Shown here piece after piece: positions 6,202 to 7,191 of a stretch of DNA of 7,191 nucleotides (the first letter of the stretch is position 1; every line of letters begins with the position of its first letter). The notes below the pieces were generated by a model. That model was not told where the DNA came from, made no database searches, and worked only from the letters and a program-made list of their open reading frames with translations. This DNA comes from Acidobacteriota bacterium (GTDB lineage: Bacteria; Acidobacteriota; Terriglobia; UBA7540). The DNA lies in the NCBI GenBank assembly GCA_021789565.1, contig JAJYJL010000403.1, forward strand, positions 1 to 7,191. Direction: 5' to 3'. The position numbers and the translations under genes were made by a program.

Positions 6202-6224
6202 GAATAGTCCAAATCAGACTATTC
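6202..6224. promoter_or_regulatory. Palindromic operator (C-box-like) upstream of the controller gene
   Basis: The perfect inverted repeat GAATAGTC (6202-6209) / GACTATTC (6217-6224) has a 7-nt spacer and lies 48 nt upstream of the controller start codon. It contains the ATAGTC...GACTAT core seen in operators of known R-M controller proteins (for example C.PvuII or C.Esp1396I-type C-boxes, from memory). If transcription starts at the ATG, its centre is near -59, a typical class I activator position. Binding by the adjacent XRE protein is inferred. Confidence 0.65.
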
Positions 6225-6339
6225 CTGATGCGCCCCGCAAGCGCTCCAACGTCCCGGGCAAAGCGAGTAGTGCGGTTCTCCGTTCTTGAGGTCCGCACTT
6301 TCTCCTACTTATCCCTCGAGTCTCAGCGCGTCTTTTGCC

Positions 6340-6369
6340 AAAAATAAAAACCGCAGACCGCACATGCGG
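6340..6369 (-). terminator. Intrinsic terminator reading leftwards, upstream of the C-R operon
   Basis: Read on the minus strand, CCGCA (6369-6365) pairs with TGCGG (6355-6351) across a 9-nt loop, followed at once by TTTTTATTTT (6350-6341). The stem is short but GC-rich and the T-tract is strong. No gene directly feeds it in this window. Its position, between the repeat-rich right flank and the controller promoter, means it would block read-through into the C-R operon. A short alternative hairpin CCGCAtgTGCGG also exists in the same bases. Confidence 0.5.
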
Positions 6370-6404
6370 CGAGCCGTGCTACACGCTCCTCCCAGCTAAA
6401 TAAT

Positions 6405-6433
6405 GGGATTCCTCGCTGCGCTCAGAATGACGG
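6405..6433. repeat. Dispersed intergenic repeat-like segment (GGGATTC...GAATGACGG)
   Basis: The segment starts GGGATTCC at 6405, continues through CTCGCTGCGCTC and ends GAATGACGG at 6433, with ATTC/GAAT as inverted ends. I recall closely similar segments scattered between genes in acidobacterial and some other genomes. Only one copy is present in this window, so the repeat status rests on memory, not on this sequence. Confidence 0.4.
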
Positions 6434-6647
6434 CGAAGGGGGCGAAATAACTGGTGGTTTTTGATTTAGTGATTGGCGATTGGAAAAACAGAAATTACGA
6501 ACGACGAATTACGAGTGCCGATCGACGGGGCGGAGCTTCTCAGCCGGTAGCGCGATCCCGCGCTTTCTGCGGTCCGCGGCCCTTTCCTTGGGTGAAGATC
6601 CAAGCCGCAGAGTTCAAGAACGATTCTGCGCTATGAAAAACAAAACA

Positions 6648-6841
6648 CCCCTCACCCGTCCCGGCTCTGCGGGACACCCTCTCCCCTCGGAGAGGGCCAA
6701 GATTTTGATCGACTCACGCCCCTCACCCGGCCCGGCTCTGCGGGACACCCTCTTCCCTTGGAGAGGGCCAAGATTTTGATCGGCCGACGACCCCTCACCC
6801 GTCACGCCAAGTCGTGACACCCTGTCCCTAAGGTAGAGGGA
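6648..6841 (+). repeat. Tandem array of three two-hairpin palindromic repeat elements, forward orientation
   Basis: Units begin with CCCCTCACCC at 6648, 6719 and 6791, a period of 71-72 bp. Each unit is box, hairpin 1, hairpin 2, spacer. Hairpin 1 is GTCCCG/CGGGAC in unit 1 (6658-6663, 6670-6675). In unit 2 it is GGCCCG/CGGGAC with one mismatch, and in unit 3 GTCACG/CGTGAC (6801-6806, 6813-6818). The loop is always 6 nt. Hairpin 2 is CCCTCTCC/GGAGAGGG in unit 1 (6677-6684, 6689-6696), nearly intact in unit 2 and degraded in unit 3. Units 1 and 2 share the spacer CCAAGATTTTGATCG. These are REP-like elements; no coding is implied. Confidence 0.8.
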
Positions 6842-7010
6842 GAAGAAAATATTGGCGGGCGCCGGTTTGTGGCTGGGCTGAAGCCCGGCCCTCCTGAAAC
6901 GCCCTCTTCGCCCTTCCGCGACCACCCTCTCCCCATGGGCGAGGGCACGCGATTGGTGCCGCAGACCACATTCACGCCGGTTTGCGCGGCCCTCCCCAAA
7001 ATGAGGAAAG
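6842..7010. other. Non-coding stretch between the two repeat arrays
   Basis: No gene is supported here. It contains a GGGCT-ga-AGCCC hairpin at about 6876-6887, of a type common in intergenic DNA of GC-rich soil bacteria, and the isolated hairpin-2-like palindrome near 6924-6946. Open frames crossing the region on both strands consist mostly of repeat translation rich in Pro, Gly and Arg. Confidence 0.5.
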
Positions 7011-7115
7011 CCCTCTCCGAGAGAAAAAGGTGCCGGAGGTACGACGGCCACCCAACAATTGCCTGTGCCCTCTCCGAGGGGAGAGGGTGCCGGAGGTACG
7101 ACGGCGGGTGAGGGG
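7011..7115 (-). repeat. Two repeat elements of the same architecture, inverted orientation
   Basis: Two 57-bp tandem units begin CCCTCTCCGA at 7011 and 7068 and share GGTGCCGGAGGTACGACGG (7029-7047, 7086-7104). Read on the minus strand, the second unit is CCCCTCACCC (7115-7106), a hairpin GCCG/CGGC (7105-7102, 7092-7089), then the perfect hairpin CCCTCTCC/GGAGAGGG (7087-7068). This is the same box, hairpin 1, hairpin 2 order as the forward array at 6648-6841. The first unit lacks the box and has a degraded hairpin 2. A further isolated hairpin-2-like segment with CATGGG at its centre lies at about 6924-6946. Confidence 0.75.
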
Positions 7116-7190
7116 TCAGTTTGCTGCACAGGCATTCCTCACCTTCGCTTCTGCCGTATCTTTCACCTTACGCACAAAACCCTCCGGGTC
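7116..7190 (-). CDS. Possible C-terminal tail of a gene entering from the right edge (partial)
   Basis: On the minus strand the frame beginning at 7190 is open from the window edge for 24 codons and ends at TGA (7118-7116). It reads DPEGFVRKVKDTAEAKVRNA, then CAAN. The amphipathic, Lys/Glu/Ala-rich composition looks like the C-terminal helix of a normal protein, and the other two frames stop within the same stretch. The stop codon touches the end of the palindromic repeat at 7115, a typical place for such elements. The product is not recognisable from so few residues, and chance is a real alternative. Confidence 0.35.
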   Translation of the reverse strand, partial: DPEGFVRKVKDTAEAKVRNACAAN

Positions 7191-7191
7191 T

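Larger units (their letters stand above)
6225..6647. other. Non-coding right flank of the R-M island
   Basis: No supportable gene is present. The segment contains an imperfect-context inverted repeat AGTGCGG/CCGCACT (6269-6275 and 6293-6299, loop 17 nt), the intrinsic terminator and the dispersed-repeat-like segment annotated separately. There is also a low-complexity stretch in which GATTGG recurs at 6471-6476 and 6478-6483, and AATTACGA recurs at 6493-6500 and 6507-6514. Short + strand open frames here (from 6454 and 6480) read through repeats and have no coding character or ribosome-binding site that I can see. Confidence 0.5.

Noticed and set aside
6269..6299. Inverted repeat AGTGCGG/CCGCACT as a rho-independent terminator
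   Set aside because: The loop is 17 nt, the following tract is interrupted (TTTCTCC), and no + strand gene lies upstream of it.
6648..7115. CRISPR array
   Set aside because: The repeat units are 57-72 bp with near-identical or absent spacers and strong internal hairpins in both orientations, unlike a CRISPR repeat-spacer layout. No cas gene is present.
6614..7135. Long minus-strand open frame of 173 codons
   Set aside because: It runs through the palindromic repeat arrays. The translation is repetitive (PPAP-SLGEG) and has no ribosome-binding site or domain, so it is repeat DNA rather than a gene.

Overview
The window looks like a chromosomal stretch from a GC-rich Gram-negative soil-type bacterium. 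I lean towards Acidobacteriota. The reasons are an exported TPR protein, a DUF4097-like beta-repeat protein, a secreted BD-FAE-like esterase, and intergenic repeats of the GGGATTC...GAATGACGG and CCCCTCACCC types, which I recall from acidobacterial genomes. This assignment is inference; no rRNA or marker gene is present.

Left part (1-3080): two exported proteins on the + strand, a TPR scaffold (114-1064) and a beta-strand-rich DUF4097-like protein (1105-1791), form a probable operon behind a plausible sigma70-type promoter. A strikingly AT-rich non-coding stretch with inverted repeats follows (about 1792-2105). Next comes a secreted alpha/beta-hydrolase on the minus strand (2106-3080).

Centre (about 3274-6224): a compact restriction-modification island, the main find. 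On the + strand lie a MerR/excisionase-type HTH protein, a D12-class N6-adenine DNA methyltransferase and a 170-aa protein of unknown function. Converging on them from the right, on the minus strand, are a small XRE controller-like protein and, 2 nt behind it, a clear homologue of the EcoRV restriction endonuclease. Its catalytic residues and most of its recognition loop are conserved, so GATATC is the predicted target. An 8-7-8 bp perfect inverted repeat 48 nt upstream of the controller gene is the likely operator. The controller would time endonuclease expression, the methyltransferase would protect host GATATC sites, and the 170-aa protein is a candidate new accessory component.

Right part (about 6225-7191): non-coding and rich in repeats. 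It holds a minus-strand intrinsic terminator that would insulate the controller gene, a dispersed-repeat-like segment, and a cluster of two-hairpin palindromic elements in both orientations, in which base changes keep the hairpins paired. At the extreme right edge there may be the C-terminal tail of a minus-strand gene, whose stop codon touches the last repeat.
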